64,000 bases of DNA from Conyzicola lurida (GCF_014204935.1 NZ_JACHMJ010000001.1:3348001-3412000); one strand, 5' to 3'; shown: positions 22,543 through 32,103, counted from the stretch's first letter. The notes: generated by a model from the sequence alone, not told the origin. Numbers and translations: made by a program.

Positions 22543-23784
22543 GTGGCTCCCGGCAACAGCGCCGCGGTCTCCCACGTAGGGAAGATCCGCGCGAACAATC
22601 AGGACAGCGGCTATGCCGGCGAGTTCCTGTTTGTCGTTGCCGACGGCATGGGCGGCCACGCGGGCGGCGACGTCGCCTCCGCGATCGCGGTGAAGCGCAT
22701 CATCGAGACCGACCACCACTACACCTCGGGCACCGACGCCGAGTTCGCGCTGCATACCGCGCTCACCGCGGCGAATGCGCAGCTGGCCGGGACCGTGTTC
22801 GACCACTCCGAACTCACCGGCATGGGCACCACCGTCAGCGGCCTGATGCTGGTCAACGGCCAGGTCGTCATCGCCCACATCGGCGACTCGCGCATCTACC
22901 TGCTGCGCGACGGCGAGCTCAGCCAGGTCACCGCGGACCACACCTTCGTGCAGCGCCTCGTCGACAGCGGCCGCATCACCGAGGAAGAGGCTGCGGTCCA
23001 CCCGCGTCGCTCCGTGCTGATGCGCGTTCTCGGCGACGTCGACGCGACGCCCGAGATCGACACCTCGATCATGGCGACCCAGCCGGGCGACCGCTGGCTG
23101 CTCTGCTCCGACGGTCTCTCGAGCTACGTCTCGCACGACAAGATCCTGCACACCCTGATGGCGAACACCGAGGCGCAGGCCGCGGCCGACCGTCTCGTGA
23201 AAGACGCGCTCGACCAGGGCGCCCCCGACAACGTCACCGTGGTGCTGGTCGACATCGACGAGTCGGGCGTCTCGGCGCACGTGCCGCCGGTCACCGTCGG
23301 TTCCGCCGCCAGCCCGCTCGTGTTCGACGGCGACGTGGCGAAGAAGCCGCTGCGCCTGCCCGCGCTGCTGCTGCACCCGCTCAAGGTGACCAAGCCCGAC
23401 GACAGCCACTTCGAGCCCGAGTCGGACGGCTACCTCGACGAGCTCATCCTCGAAGACCGCCGCCGCGCGAAACGCCGCCGCATCACCTGGCTCGTCGGCC
23501 TCATCCTCGTCGTGGTCGCCGTCGTCGGCGGCACCGTCGCGGCCTACCAGTGGACGCAGACGCGGTTCTACGTCGGCTCGAACCAGGGCAACGTGGCGAT
23601 CTTCCGCGGCGTGCAGCAGGGCGTCGGGCCGATCAGCCTCTCCTCCGTCTACCGCACCACCACGATCGACATCGACGACCTGCCGGATTACTCGCGCTCC
23701 ACCGTCGAAGCCACGATCAACGCCTCCGACCTCAGCGATGCCGAGCGCATCGTGGAGCAGCTGTCCAATGTCAGCGACCAATAG
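22543..23784 (+). CDS. pstP: PstP, PP2C-type serine/threonine phosphatase
   Basis: The GTG at 22543 gives 413 residues. PP2C motifs are present: SHVGKIRANNQDSGY, VVADGMGGHAGGDVAS (metal-binding Asp), LLCSDGLSSYV and APDNVTVVLVDID. A transmembrane segment near residue 310 (TWLVGLILVVVAVVGGTVAA) is followed by an extracytoplasmic domain of about 85 residues. It reverses phosphorylation by PknA and PknB of cell-division and wall-synthesis targets. Its 3' end overlaps rodA by 17 bases. Confidence 0.95.
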   Translation: MAPGNSAAVSHVGKIRANNQDSGYAGEFLFVVADGMGGHAGGDVASAIAVKRIIETDHHYTSGTDAEFALHTALTAANAQLAGTVFDHSELTGMGTTVSGLMLVNGQVVIAHIGDSRIYLLRDGELSQVTADHTFVQRLVDSGRITEEEAAVHPRRSVLMRVLGDVDATPEIDTSIMATQPGDRWLLCSDGLSSYVSHDKILHTLMANTEAQAAADRLVKDALDQGAPDNVTVVLVDIDESGVSAHVPPVTVGSAASPLVFDGDVAKKPLRLPALLLHPLKVTKPDDSHFEPESDGYLDELILEDRRRAKRRRITWLVGLILVVVAVVGGTVAAYQWTQTRFYVGSNQGNVAIFRGVQQGVGPISLSSVYRTTTIDIDDLPDYSRSTVEATINASDLSDAERIVEQLSNVSDQ

Positions 23785-25189
23785 CCTCCCCGACGCGGTG
23801 ACCACTCCCGCCGCCGCGCAGAACGCCACGTTCACTGGCAACATCCGCCTCAAACTGCGGGTGCCCGCCAAGCTGCGCAATCTCGAGTTCCTGCTGCTGG
23901 TGATCGCGAGCGGCATCAACGCCGCCGCGATCTACCTCGTGCAGCTCGGCGCCCTCGAGGCCGTCGACTCGACCGTCCTCACGCTCACCCTCGGTCTCAC
24001 CGTCCTGGTGTTCGCCTTCCACTTCACGATGCGGGTCGTGGCACCCGACGCCGACCCGTTCATCCTGCCGATCGTCACGGTGCTCAACGGCATCGGCGTC
24101 GCCATGATCTACCGCATCGACATCGCCAAAAACCTCAGCGGCTGGGAGGCGGCGGGCGTACGCCAGATCGTCTGGACCGCGATCGCCATCGCCCTCGCGA
24201 TCACCGTCATCATCGTCGTGCGCAACCACCGCGTGCTGCAGCGCTACCGCTTCGTCGCGATGTTCACCGGCATCGCCCTGCTCCTGCTCCCGCTGCTCCC
24301 GTTCATCGGGTCGGAGAAGTTCGGCGCACGCATCTGGATCGACATCGGCCCGTTCAGCTTCCAGCCCGGCGAGCTCGGCAAGATCGCCCTGGCGATATTC
24401 TTCGCCGGCTACCTGGTCAGCGCCCGCGACTCGCTCTCGATGGTCGGCACCAAGGTGCTGGGCATGACCTTCCCGCGCGCCCGCGACCTCGGCCCGATCC
24501 TCATCGTGTTCGTCGCCTCGATGGGCGTGCTCATCTTCCAGCGCGACCTCGGCACCTCGCTGCTGTACTTCGGCCTGTTCCTCGTCATGATCTACGTCGC
24601 GACCGGCCGCGCCAGCTGGATCATCCTCGGCCTCACCCTGTTCTTCGGCGGCGCCCTCGTCGCCAGCCAGACGCTGAGCTACGTCAACGGCCGATTCGCC
24701 GCCTGGCTCGACGCGTTCAACCCCGACATCTACGCCCAGACCGGCGGCAGCTACCAGCTGGTGCAGGGCCTCTTCGGCCTCGCCAACGGCGGCCTCATCG
24801 GCACCGGCCTCGGCCAGGGCCGCCCCAACATCGTGCCCCTCGCCGAGAGCGACTACATCATCGCCAGCCTCGGCGAAGAGCTCGGCCTGATCGGGCTGTT
24901 CGCGATCCTCGCGCTCTACCTGCTCTTCGTCTCCCGCGGGTTCCGCATCGGCTTCGCCGGGCAGGACGACTTCGGCCGCCTCCTCGGGATCGGTCTCGCC
25001 TTCGTCATCGCCCTCCAGGTGTTCATCGTCGTCGGCGGCGTCACCCGGGTGATCCCGCTGACCGGTCTGACCACGCCGTTCCTCGCGGCCGGCGGTTCGT
25101 CTCTCGTCGCCAACTGGATCATCGCCGCGCTCCTCCTGCGCCTCTCCGACACCGTTCGCCACCAACCGAGAGTGGTGATTGAGCAGTGA
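23768..25189 (+). CDS. rodA: RodA, SEDS-family peptidoglycan glycosyltransferase
   Basis: I start at the ATG at 23768 (MSATNSLPDAV), inside the pstP 3' end. The 473-residue product has about twelve membrane segments and the SEDS signature near the C-terminus (PNIVPLAESDYIIASLGEEL, GLIGLF). RodA/FtsW proteins polymerise lipid II glycan strands with a class B PBP, here the adjacent pbpA product. The GTGA overlap with pbpA supports stoichiometric synthesis of the pair. Confidence 0.93.
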   Translation: MSATNSLPDAVTTPAAAQNATFTGNIRLKLRVPAKLRNLEFLLLVIASGINAAAIYLVQLGALEAVDSTVLTLTLGLTVLVFAFHFTMRVVAPDADPFILPIVTVLNGIGVAMIYRIDIAKNLSGWEAAGVRQIVWTAIAIALAITVIIVVRNHRVLQRYRFVAMFTGIALLLLPLLPFIGSEKFGARIWIDIGPFSFQPGELGKIALAIFFAGYLVSARDSLSMVGTKVLGMTFPRARDLGPILIVFVASMGVLIFQRDLGTSLLYFGLFLVMIYVATGRASWIILGLTLFFGGALVASQTLSYVNGRFAAWLDAFNPDIYAQTGGSYQLVQGLFGLANGGLIGTGLGQGRPNIVPLAESDYIIASLGEELGLIGLFAILALYLLFVSRGFRIGFAGQDDFGRLLGIGLAFVIALQVFIVVGGVTRVIPLTGLTTPFLAAGGSSLVANWIIAALLLRLSDTVRHQPRVVIEQ

Positions 25190-26640
25190 ACAAAGAACTC
25201 AAGCGCATCAGCATCGTCGTGCTGCTCATGTTCGTCGCCCTGTTCGCGTCGAGCAGCGTCATCCAGGTCGTCGCTGCCGACGATCTCCGTGTCGACTCCC
25301 GCAACGTGCGCACGCTCTACGACAGCTTCTCCGCCCAGCGCGGCCCGATCCTCGTCGACGGCGTCCCGATCGCCGAGTCGGTCGCGGTCGACGACAACTT
25401 CTCCTACCTGCGCGTCTACGCCAACGGCCCGCTCTACGCCGCCGCGACCGGGTACTTCACCCTCAACCAGGGCAACACCGGCGTCGAGGGCGCGCTCAAC
25501 GACTACCTCAGCGGCACGTCGAACGCGCAGTTCTTCGACCAGGTGAACCGCATCCTCACCGGACAGTCGCCCAAGGGCGACGCTGTCGAACTCACCCTCG
25601 ACCCGGTCGTGCAGCAGGTGGCGTGGGACTCCCTCGGCGACAATGCGGGATCGGTCGTCGCGCTCAACCCGAAGACCGGCGCCATCATCGCGATGGTCTC
25701 GAAGGCGTCGTACGACCCCAACCTGCTCGCCGTGCACGACACCACCGAGGTGCTGAATGCGTACGACGCGCTCATCGACGACCCGGCCAATCCGCTGTAC
25801 AACCGCGCCATCGCCGGCGACCTCTACACGCCCGGCTCGGTGTTCAAGCTCGTCGTCGCGGCCGCGGCGATCGACAGCGGCAAGTACACGCCCGATACCG
25901 AGTTCCCGAACCCGGTCACGTTCACCCTGCCCGGCACCAGCTCGGTCATCACCAACTCCGAGGGCGGCACCTGCGGCGGCACCGAGACCGTCACGATCGC
26001 CACCGCCCTGCGCCTCTCGTGCAACATCCCGTTCGCCCAGCTCGGCGCCTCGCTCGGCTACGACGCGATCGAGAAGAAGGCGGCCGAGTTCGGCTTCGGC
26101 TCGAGCATCGACATCCCGATGGCCACCACCCCCAGCGTCTACCCCGAGACCGAGAGCGACGCCCAGACCATGCTCTCCGCGTTCGGGCAGGCGAGCGTGC
26201 GGGTCACACCCCTCCAGATCGCCATGGTCAGCGCAGCTATCGCGAACGACGGCGTGCTCATGCAGCCGACGCTGATCGAGAGCGTCCTCGCGCCTGACCT
26301 GACCGTGCGTGAAGAGCTCCAGCCCACCGTGTTGAACACCCCGATGACGAGCGGAACGGCCCAGACTTTGACAGAGATGATGGTCAACGGCGTATCGAAC
26401 GGGGTTGCCAGTAATGCGAGAATTAGCGGAGTCGACGTGGCCGGCAAGACCGGCACGGCGGAGAACGGCACAGGCGAGCCGTACACCCTCTGGTTCACCG
26501 GATTTGCTCCCGCAGCGGACCCCGAGGTGGTCGTCGCAGTCGTGGTCGAGAACGGCGGCGGTCGCGGCCAGTCCGGTTTCGGAAATTCAGTCGCAGCTCC
26601 AATTGCAAAAAACGTACTAGAGGCGGTGCTAAACAAATGA
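25186..26640 (+). CDS. pbpA: PbpA, class B penicillin-binding protein
   Basis: The GTG at 25186 gives 484 residues with one N-terminal anchor (ISIVVLLMFVALFASSSVIQ). Transpeptidase motifs are visible: SxxK in TPGSVFKLV, SCN in LRLSCNIPFAQLG and KTG in VAGKTGTAENG. It forms DD-crosslinks in peptidoglycan, partnered with RodA. In mycobacteria PbpA is regulated by PknB phosphorylation. It overlaps pknA by ATGA. Confidence 0.95.
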   Translation: MNKELKRISIVVLLMFVALFASSSVIQVVAADDLRVDSRNVRTLYDSFSAQRGPILVDGVPIAESVAVDDNFSYLRVYANGPLYAAATGYFTLNQGNTGVEGALNDYLSGTSNAQFFDQVNRILTGQSPKGDAVELTLDPVVQQVAWDSLGDNAGSVVALNPKTGAIIAMVSKASYDPNLLAVHDTTEVLNAYDALIDDPANPLYNRAIAGDLYTPGSVFKLVVAAAAIDSGKYTPDTEFPNPVTFTLPGTSSVITNSEGGTCGGTETVTIATALRLSCNIPFAQLGASLGYDAIEKKAAEFGFGSSIDIPMATTPSVYPETESDAQTMLSAFGQASVRVTPLQIAMVSAAIANDGVLMQPTLIESVLAPDLTVREELQPTVLNTPMTSGTAQTLTEMMVNGVSNGVASNARISGVDVAGKTGTAENGTGEPYTLWFTGFAPAADPEVVVAVVVENGGGRGQSGFGNSVAAPIAKNVLEAVLNK

Positions 26641-28319
26641 GACCCACCAGTGGCCTCACCTTCGGGGGCAGATACCAACTTTCCAGTCGCGTTGCGATTG
26701 GCGGAATGGGAGAGGTCTGGCAAGCGACAGACCTCGTGATCGGGCGTACCGTCGCGATCAAGATCCTCAAGGACGAATACCTCGGGGATCCCGGTTTCCT
26801 CGAGCGCTTCCGTGCGGAAGCCCGACACGCGGCACTCGTCAATCACGAGGGCATCGCCAACGTCTTCGACTACGGCGAGGAGGACGGCAGCGCCTACCTC
26901 GTGATGGAGCTGGTCCCCGGAGAGGCGCTCAGCGCCATCCTCGAGCGCGAACGGGTGCTCTCCACCGACCGCGTGCTCGACATCGTCGCGCAGACCGCCA
27001 ACGCGCTCTCCGCCGCCCACGCCGCCGGCCTCGTGCACCGCGACATCAAGCCGGGCAACCTGCTGATCACCCCCGACGGCCGCGTAAAGATCACCGACTT
27101 CGGCATCGCCCGCATCGCCGACCAGGTGCCGCTCACCGCGACCGGCCAGGTCATGGGCACCGTGCAGTACCTCTCGCCCGAACAGGCGAGCGGCCGCTCG
27201 GCATCGCCGACCACCGATATCTACTCGCTGGGCATCGTCGCGTACGAGTCCCTCGCCGGCCGCCGGCCGTTCACGGGAGAATCGCAGGTCGCGATCGCGA
27301 TGGCGCAGATCAACGAGACCCCGCCCGAGCTCCCGATCACCATCTCGGAGCCGGTTCGCAACCTCGTCTACGCCTGCATCGCCAAGAACCCCGCCGACCG
27401 TCCCTCGTCGGCAGCCCACCTCGCCCGCGCGGCGCAAGCGCTGCGCCGTGGCGACATCAGCGCCGCGGCCCAGGCCGTTCCAGGCATCCTCGGCGCGGGC
27501 TCGCTCGCTGCCACCGCCGGAGCCAACTACGGCCAGAACACGGCCATGGCCACGCAACTGCTCAGCCCGCCGACCGCCGCGACCGCGGCACCGGCCGAGG
27601 AAGAGCCGCAGAGGCGTAACCCGTGGCTGTGGCCCCTCATCGCGATCGTCTCGGTCCTCGCCGTCATCCTCGTCGTCGTCATCGTGGCCCTCGTGCTGCC
27701 TCCCGCCGACGAAGAGGCCACGCCGACCCCGACCGTGAGCCAGTCGGCCAGCCCGACGCCGTCGGCGACCCCCTCAGCATCGCCGACGCCGTCGCCGACG
27801 CCGACGGTGGACGCCATCGTGATCAACGAGGACGACTTCCTCGGCATCAGTGTCGAGACCGCCCGCCGCAACATCGAAGGCCTCGGTCTGAGGATGACGG
27901 AGGTGCCGGGTGACCCGGCCCCCGACAGCACGCAGGTCGGTCTCTCCTACGCGGTCAGCCCCACCGGCCCGGTCGAGCCCAACCAGATGATCTCGGTCAC
28001 CTTCTACACCGCGGTCCCGACCGCGCCGCAGCCGTCCGCCGTCACCGGCGACGCCACGGGCGTGTCCGGCGAGACCGCGACCGTACAGTGGTCGACCTAC
28101 GCCGGCTGCCCCTCCGGGTTCACGCTCACCGGGTACAGCTTCACGCTGACCAACGCCACGGTGAGCAGTTCCGCGAACCCCGTTCTCGGCCCCGACGCGA
28201 CGAGCCTCACCATCCGCCTCGGCACCGCCGGCACCCCGGCGACCGTCAGCTACATGGTCTCGTGCGGCGAGCTGCAGTCGCCGGTATCGCCCGCGTTCTC
28301 GATCGCGGTCACCGAGTAG
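26637..28319 (+). CDS. pknA: PknA-type serine/threonine protein kinase
   Basis: The 560-residue product starts at the ATG at 26637. Kinase landmarks: SRVAIGGMGEVWQA loop, Lys in TVAIKILKD, catalytic HRDIKPGN, DFGIA, and YLSPEQ after the activation loop. A transmembrane segment lies near residue 343 (LIAIVSVLAVILVVVIVALV). The outer part holds a proline/serine/threonine-rich linker, one PASTA-like repeat (LGISVETARRNIEGLGLRMT) and a last domain of about 95 residues with beta strands (ATVQWSTYAGCPSGFTLTGY) that looks Fn3-like and has a cysteine pair. Mycobacterial PknA has a short outer tail, so this extracellular part is unusual. Targets are division and wall proteins. Confidence 0.9.
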   Translation: MRPTSGLTFGGRYQLSSRVAIGGMGEVWQATDLVIGRTVAIKILKDEYLGDPGFLERFRAEARHAALVNHEGIANVFDYGEEDGSAYLVMELVPGEALSAILERERVLSTDRVLDIVAQTANALSAAHAAGLVHRDIKPGNLLITPDGRVKITDFGIARIADQVPLTATGQVMGTVQYLSPEQASGRSASPTTDIYSLGIVAYESLAGRRPFTGESQVAIAMAQINETPPELPITISEPVRNLVYACIAKNPADRPSSAAHLARAAQALRRGDISAAAQAVPGILGAGSLAATAGANYGQNTAMATQLLSPPTAATAAPAEEEPQRRNPWLWPLIAIVSVLAVILVVVIVALVLPPADEEATPTPTVSQSASPTPSATPSASPTPSPTPTVDAIVINEDDFLGISVETARRNIEGLGLRMTEVPGDPAPDSTQVGLSYAVSPTGPVEPNQMISVTFYTAVPTAPQPSAVTGDATGVSGETATVQWSTYAGCPSGFTLTGYSFTLTNATVSSSANPVLGPDATSLTIRLGTAGTPATVSYMVSCGELQSPVSPAFSIAVTE

Positions 28320-28389
28320 CCCAGACTCGCCACCGGCCACCGGGTACACTGGCAAGGAAATTCTGCGAATCCACAACGGGAGATTGTTC

Positions 28390-30102
28390 GTGACAGAAGG
28401 CGTTGCTCAGAGCGTGCGCCTGCTTGCCGGCAGGTACCAGGTTGGCGACCTTCTCGGACGCGGCGGCATGGCCGACGTCCACGTCGGAACCGACTCCCGC
28501 CTGGGCCGCCGCGTCGCGATCAAGCTGCTCAAGCCGACCCTCGCGACCGAACCCGCCTTCCGCAGCCGCTTCCGCCGCGAGGCGCAGGAGGCCGCGAAGA
28601 TGGCACACCCCACCATCGTGCGCATCTTCGACGCGGGCGAGGAGACGATCACCGACGAGACCGGCGCCGAGATCCAGCTGCCGTTCATCATCATGGAGTT
28701 CGTCGACGGCCGTCTGCTCAAGGACCTCATCGCCGAGGGCCCGATCGACCCCGCCGAAGCCGTGCGCATCATCTCGCAGGTGCTCACCGCGCTCGAGTAC
28801 TCGCACCGTGCCGGCGTCGTCCACCGCGACGTGAAGCCCGGCAACATCATGGTGACCGCCAACGGCGGCGTGAAGGTCATGGACTTCGGCATCGCCCGCG
28901 CCATCTCCGACTCGTCGGCGAGCATCGCCGAGACCAGCACCATCGTCGGCACCGCCCAGTACTTCTCCCCCGAGCAGGCCCGCGGCGAAGCGGTCGACGC
29001 GCGCACCGACCTCTACTCCACCGGCATCGTGCTCTTCGAGATGCTCACCGGGCGCGCACCGTTCATCGGCGAGAACCCGGTCGCGGTCGCGTACCAGCAC
29101 GTCAACCAGCAGCCCCTGCCGCCGAGCGCGTGGACCCCGCGGGTCTCGCCCGCCCTCGACGCCGTCGTGCTGCGCGCCATGGCGAAGGACCGCTTCGAGC
29201 GCTTCCAGACCGCCGGCGAGTTCCGTATCGACGCCGAGACCGCGGCAGCGGGCGCGATCCCCGTCAAGAAGACCGCCCACGCGGGCGAATTCAACTCCAC
29301 ACTGTTCGGGGTCAACCCGAACTCGTCCACCGGGCCCGAGGCCACGTTCCGACAGCTGAACGTCGACCAGAACGACCGCATCCCGCGCACGCAGAGCCGG
29401 CCTCCCGTCGCCTGGATCTGGGGCGGCATCACCGTGCTCGTCGTGATGATCGTCGCGCTCGGAGTCTGGGTGCACGACATCACGTCGACTTCCACGAGCT
29501 ACACGCAGAACGTGGCGATCTCCGTTCCCGACATCGTGGGCAAGAGCTACGAAGAAGGAGCGGCCTTGCTGACCGACGGCAAGCTCGTCCCGTCGCGCAT
29601 CGACGAACCCAGCAGCGACTTCGCGGCCGGGGTGGTCATCCGCACCGATCCCGAGTCCGGCGTCACCGTGGCTCCCGACCAGGACATCACCGTCTACGTC
29701 TCGAGCGGCGCGCGGGCGATCGGCGTCCCGGCGATCGTCGGCGTCGCCGAGTCCGACGCCGCGGCGGCGCTCGTGGCCGCCGGACTCACCGTCGGCTCGT
29801 CCACCCAGGACTACTCGCCCACCGTCGCGAAGGGCGCGGTCATCTCCGCCGACCCCGCGCCCGGCACCGAGCTCCCCGAGGGCACCGCCGTCACTCTGGT
29901 CATCTCCAACGGCATGGTGAACGTCCCCGACGTGACCCGGCAGACCATCGCCGCCGCACAACCGACTCTCGAGGCTCTGCAGCTGACCGTTCAGTACGAG
30001 TCCGACTACGGCTGCAGCGGCAACTCGATCTCGGGCCAGTCGATCGTCGGCGACCAGCCGCAGAAGAGCACCATCACGCTGCGCAACTGCGCCCGCCCGT
30101 AA
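28390..30102 (+). CDS. pknB: PknB-type serine/threonine kinase with PASTA repeats
   Basis: The GTG at 28390, with GGGAG eight bases upstream, gives 570 residues. Kinase landmarks: LLGRGGMADVHVG, VAIKLLK, HRDVKPGN, DFGIA and YFSPEQ. A transmembrane helix (IWGGITVLVVMIVALGVWV) precedes three PASTA repeats (opening VPDIVGKSYEEG, VPAIVGVAESDA and VPDVTRQTIAAA). PASTA domains sense muropeptides or lipid II, and the kinase controls growth and wall synthesis. It follows pknA by 70 bases. Confidence 0.93.
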   Translation: MTEGVAQSVRLLAGRYQVGDLLGRGGMADVHVGTDSRLGRRVAIKLLKPTLATEPAFRSRFRREAQEAAKMAHPTIVRIFDAGEETITDETGAEIQLPFIIMEFVDGRLLKDLIAEGPIDPAEAVRIISQVLTALEYSHRAGVVHRDVKPGNIMVTANGGVKVMDFGIARAISDSSASIAETSTIVGTAQYFSPEQARGEAVDARTDLYSTGIVLFEMLTGRAPFIGENPVAVAYQHVNQQPLPPSAWTPRVSPALDAVVLRAMAKDRFERFQTAGEFRIDAETAAAGAIPVKKTAHAGEFNSTLFGVNPNSSTGPEATFRQLNVDQNDRIPRTQSRPPVAWIWGGITVLVVMIVALGVWVHDITSTSTSYTQNVAISVPDIVGKSYEEGAALLTDGKLVPSRIDEPSSDFAAGVVIRTDPESGVTVAPDQDITVYVSSGARAIGVPAIVGVAESDAAAALVAAGLTVGSSTQDYSPTVAKGAVISADPAPGTELPEGTAVTLVISNGMVNVPDVTRQTIAAAQPTLEALQLTVQYESDYGCSGNSISGQSIVGDQPQKSTITLRNCARP

Positions 30103-30120
30103 GATCCGGTCGGCCGGCGA

Positions 30121-30759
30121 TCAGGCCAGCGTCACCAGGGGTGTGAGTCCCTTGGCGGCTTCGGCGGCCTCCGGCAGTCCGGCTGTGGCGAGCCAGTTGC
30201 CCACCATGCGGTAGCCGCCCTCGGTGAGCACGGACTCCGGGTGGAACTGCACGCCGAAGATCGGCAGCTCGGTGTGACGCACGCCCATGATGACGCCGCC
30301 CGCCGTGCGCGAGGTCACCACGAGCTCGCTCGGCACCGTGTCGTCGACGATCGCCAGCGAGTGGTACCGCGTCGCGCGGAACGGCTGCGGCACTCCGTCG
30401 TAGAAGCCGCTGTCGTCGTGCTCGATGAGGGAGGTCTTGCCGTGCATCAGCTCGTCGGCGTGGGTCACGGTCGCGCCCATGGCCTCGGCGATCGCCTGAT
30501 GTCCGAGGCACACGCCGAAGAGCGGCTGCCCGGTCTCCATCACGGCCTTCACAATCGGGATCGAGACCCCCGCGGCCGCCGGTGTTCCGGGGCCCGGTGA
30601 GAGCAGCACGGCGTCGTAGTCGGCAATGTAGCCGGCCGCGTCATCCACACTGAAGGCATCGTTGCGTACGACGTCGGTCTCGGCGCCCAGCTGCAGCAGG
30701 TACCCGTTCAACGTGTAGACGAAGCTGTCGTAGTTGTCGATCACGAGGATTCTGGTCAT
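30121..30759 (-). CDS. pabA: anthranilate/aminodeoxychorismate synthase glutamine amidotransferase
   Basis: The ATG at 30759 gives 212 residues. The class I amidotransferase triad is present: the nucleophile Cys in GVCLGHQAIAE and the His-Glu of GVQFHPESVLTEGG. It opens with MTRILVIDNYDSFVYTLNGY, diagnostic of the TrpG/PabA group. It supplies ammonia for p-aminobenzoate (folate) or anthranilate synthesis. The same gene sits beside pknB in mycobacteria as trpG. No synthase large subunit is nearby, so PabA versus TrpG is unresolved. The start overlaps the small membrane gene upstream by ATGA. Confidence 0.9.
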   Translation of the reverse strand: MTRILVIDNYDSFVYTLNGYLLQLGAETDVVRNDAFSVDDAAGYIADYDAVLLSPGPGTPAAAGVSIPIVKAVMETGQPLFGVCLGHQAIAEAMGATVTHADELMHGKTSLIEHDDSGFYDGVPQPFRATRYHSLAIVDDTVPSELVVTSRTAGGVIMGVRHTELPIFGVQFHPESVLTEGGYRMVGNWLATAGLPEAAEAAKGLTPLVTLA

Positions 30760-30914
30760 TCGCCTACAGTCACTTCCGGGGGGACAAAGAGTTCGTTGAC
30801 GGCGGGGAAGACCCACACCACCAGCGCCGCGAGGATCGCGGCGACGAGTACGACGGCGAGCACGATCCGCAGCCAGAGCGGACCGGGCAGCAAGCGCCAG
30901 AGGGCTGCGTACAT
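30756..30914 (-). CDS. very small membrane protein between sortase and amidotransferase
   Basis: The ATG at 30914 overlaps the last base of the sortase stop, and its own stop overlaps the amidotransferase start, so it is locked into the operon. The 52 residues have a short basic start (MYAALWRLLPGPLWLRIV) and one membrane segment (LAVVLVAAILAALVVWVF) followed by an acidic tail. Actinobacteria often encode a tiny single-span protein at this place. Function unknown. Confidence 0.75.
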   Translation of the reverse strand: MYAALWRLLPGPLWLRIVLAVVLVAAILAALVVWVFPAVNELFVPPEVTVGE

Positions 30915-31765
30915 CAGTTGCCTCCGGCCTTTACGAGTGTCGCGATTTCGGCCGGCGGCCCGTCTGCACGGGGATACCAGCTGTCGAAAACACCGTACGC
31001 GATGATCCGCTCGGCCGCAGAATAATACGGGTGGCAGCTGGTCATCGTGATGATGCGGTCCGTCGACGCCATGCCGGCCATCTGCGGTACCTCGTCGAGC
31101 ACCCCGACTCCCGTGGGTCGCACGTACTCGGTGCCGCGGTAGACGTATTTGTACCAGCCGTCCTGGGTCTCGACGAAGATGCTGTCGCCGACGACCAGGG
31201 TGTTGATGTCGTGGAACGGTGCACCGTAGGTGGTGCGGTGCGCCGCGACGGCGAAGTTTCCCACCTCGCCGGGCATCTGGGTGTCGGGGTAGTGGCCGAC
31301 GCCGGCCTTACGGTCGTTGATCACGTCGCCGCCGACGCCCTGGGCAATCGAGCGGCGGTAGTCGGCGCCGAACCGCGGCACGATGATGTTCGCGAAACTC
31401 TCCGCGGGGTCGGGCGTCGCGAGGACGACGGGCTCGGCTGCGGAGCCGGGAGCGCCGGTCGCCGTCGGGTCCGGGACGGGCGTCGCCGCCGGGTCTGCCG
31501 TCGCCGTGGGCGAGGGGGTGGATGTCGCGGCCGGCTCGGTCGCCGGAGAGCTCTCCCACTGCTCGGCCAGCTCGTTCGCGGCCGAGGTCTGCTCCGCCCC
31601 GACGATGATGTCGTTGAGCCAGACCTGCCAGCCGAGGAACAGCAGGACCAACACGCCTGCGGTCATGAGCAATTCGCCGAGGACGCCGATCACGCTCAGG
31701 CGGCGACGTCGGCGGCGAGGGCGCAGCAACGGCGCGTCGGCCCCCGCCCCCTCGATCTCGCTCAT
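30914..31765 (-). CDS. class E sortase
   Basis: The 283-residue product has a basic cytoplasmic start, one membrane anchor (VLGELLMTAGVLVLLFLGW), a proline/threonine/alanine-rich linker (about residues 75-118) and a sortase domain. Catalytic residues are visible: His in VAAHRTTYG, Cys in ITMTSCHPYYS and Arg in AERIIAYGVF. Class E sortases attach proteins with LAXTG-type signals to the wall of high-GC actinobacteria and also act in pilin processing. Its place downstream of crgA and before trpG/pabA is conserved in actinobacteria. Confidence 0.92.
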   Translation of the reverse strand: MSEIEGAGADAPLLRPRRRRRRLSVIGVLGELLMTAGVLVLLFLGWQVWLNDIIVGAEQTSAANELAEQWESSPATEPAATSTPSPTATADPAATPVPDPTATGAPGSAAEPVVLATPDPAESFANIIVPRFGADYRRSIAQGVGGDVINDRKAGVGHYPDTQMPGEVGNFAVAAHRTTYGAPFHDINTLVVGDSIFVETQDGWYKYVYRGTEYVRPTGVGVLDEVPQMAGMASTDRIITMTSCHPYYSAAERIIAYGVFDSWYPRADGPPAEIATLVKAGGN

Positions 31766-31857
31766 GGGTCGATTCTACGGGCCAGTCCCGGCGCCACTGC
31801 CGGGGTGTCAAGGGGTCTCACAACGTTCGGTACCCGTTTCAGGATAAGATTTTCGCC

Positions 31858-32103
31858 ATGGCCCGCAGTGAACGAACCAAGTCCGACCGCCCCGTCGAGG
31901 CACGCCCCGGCGAGCAGGCCCCGAACCCGGTGTGGTTCAAGCCGATCATGTTCGGATTTATGCTGATCGGCCTGATCTGGATCATCGTCTTCTACGTCAG
32001 CGGCGCCACTCAGCTGCCCATCCCCGACCTCGGCTCCGGCAACATCCTGGTCGGCTTCGGCATCATGTTCGTCGGCTTCCTCATGACGACCCGCTGGCGC
32101 TGA
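31858..32103 (+). CDS. crgA: CrgA, cell division protein
   Basis: The 81-residue product has a polar N-terminus (MARSERTKSDRP) and two membrane helices (IMFGFMLIGLIWIIVFYV and ILVGFGIMFVGFLMTTRW) joined by a conserved PIPDLGSGN turn, the standard CrgA layout. CrgA helps recruit FtsI and PBPA to the septum. TAAGAT lies six bases upstream of the ATG and no strong ribosome site is seen, so the mRNA may be leaderless. Confidence 0.95.
   Translation: MARSERTKSDRPVEARPGEQAPNPVWFKPIMFGFMLIGLIWIIVFYVSGATQLPIPDLGSGNILVGFGIMFVGFLMTTRWR

Noticed and set aside
22414-25165. Two long minus-strand frames opposite pstP and rodA
   Set aside because: Both are mirror images of real coding sequence in high-GC DNA, with no start signals.
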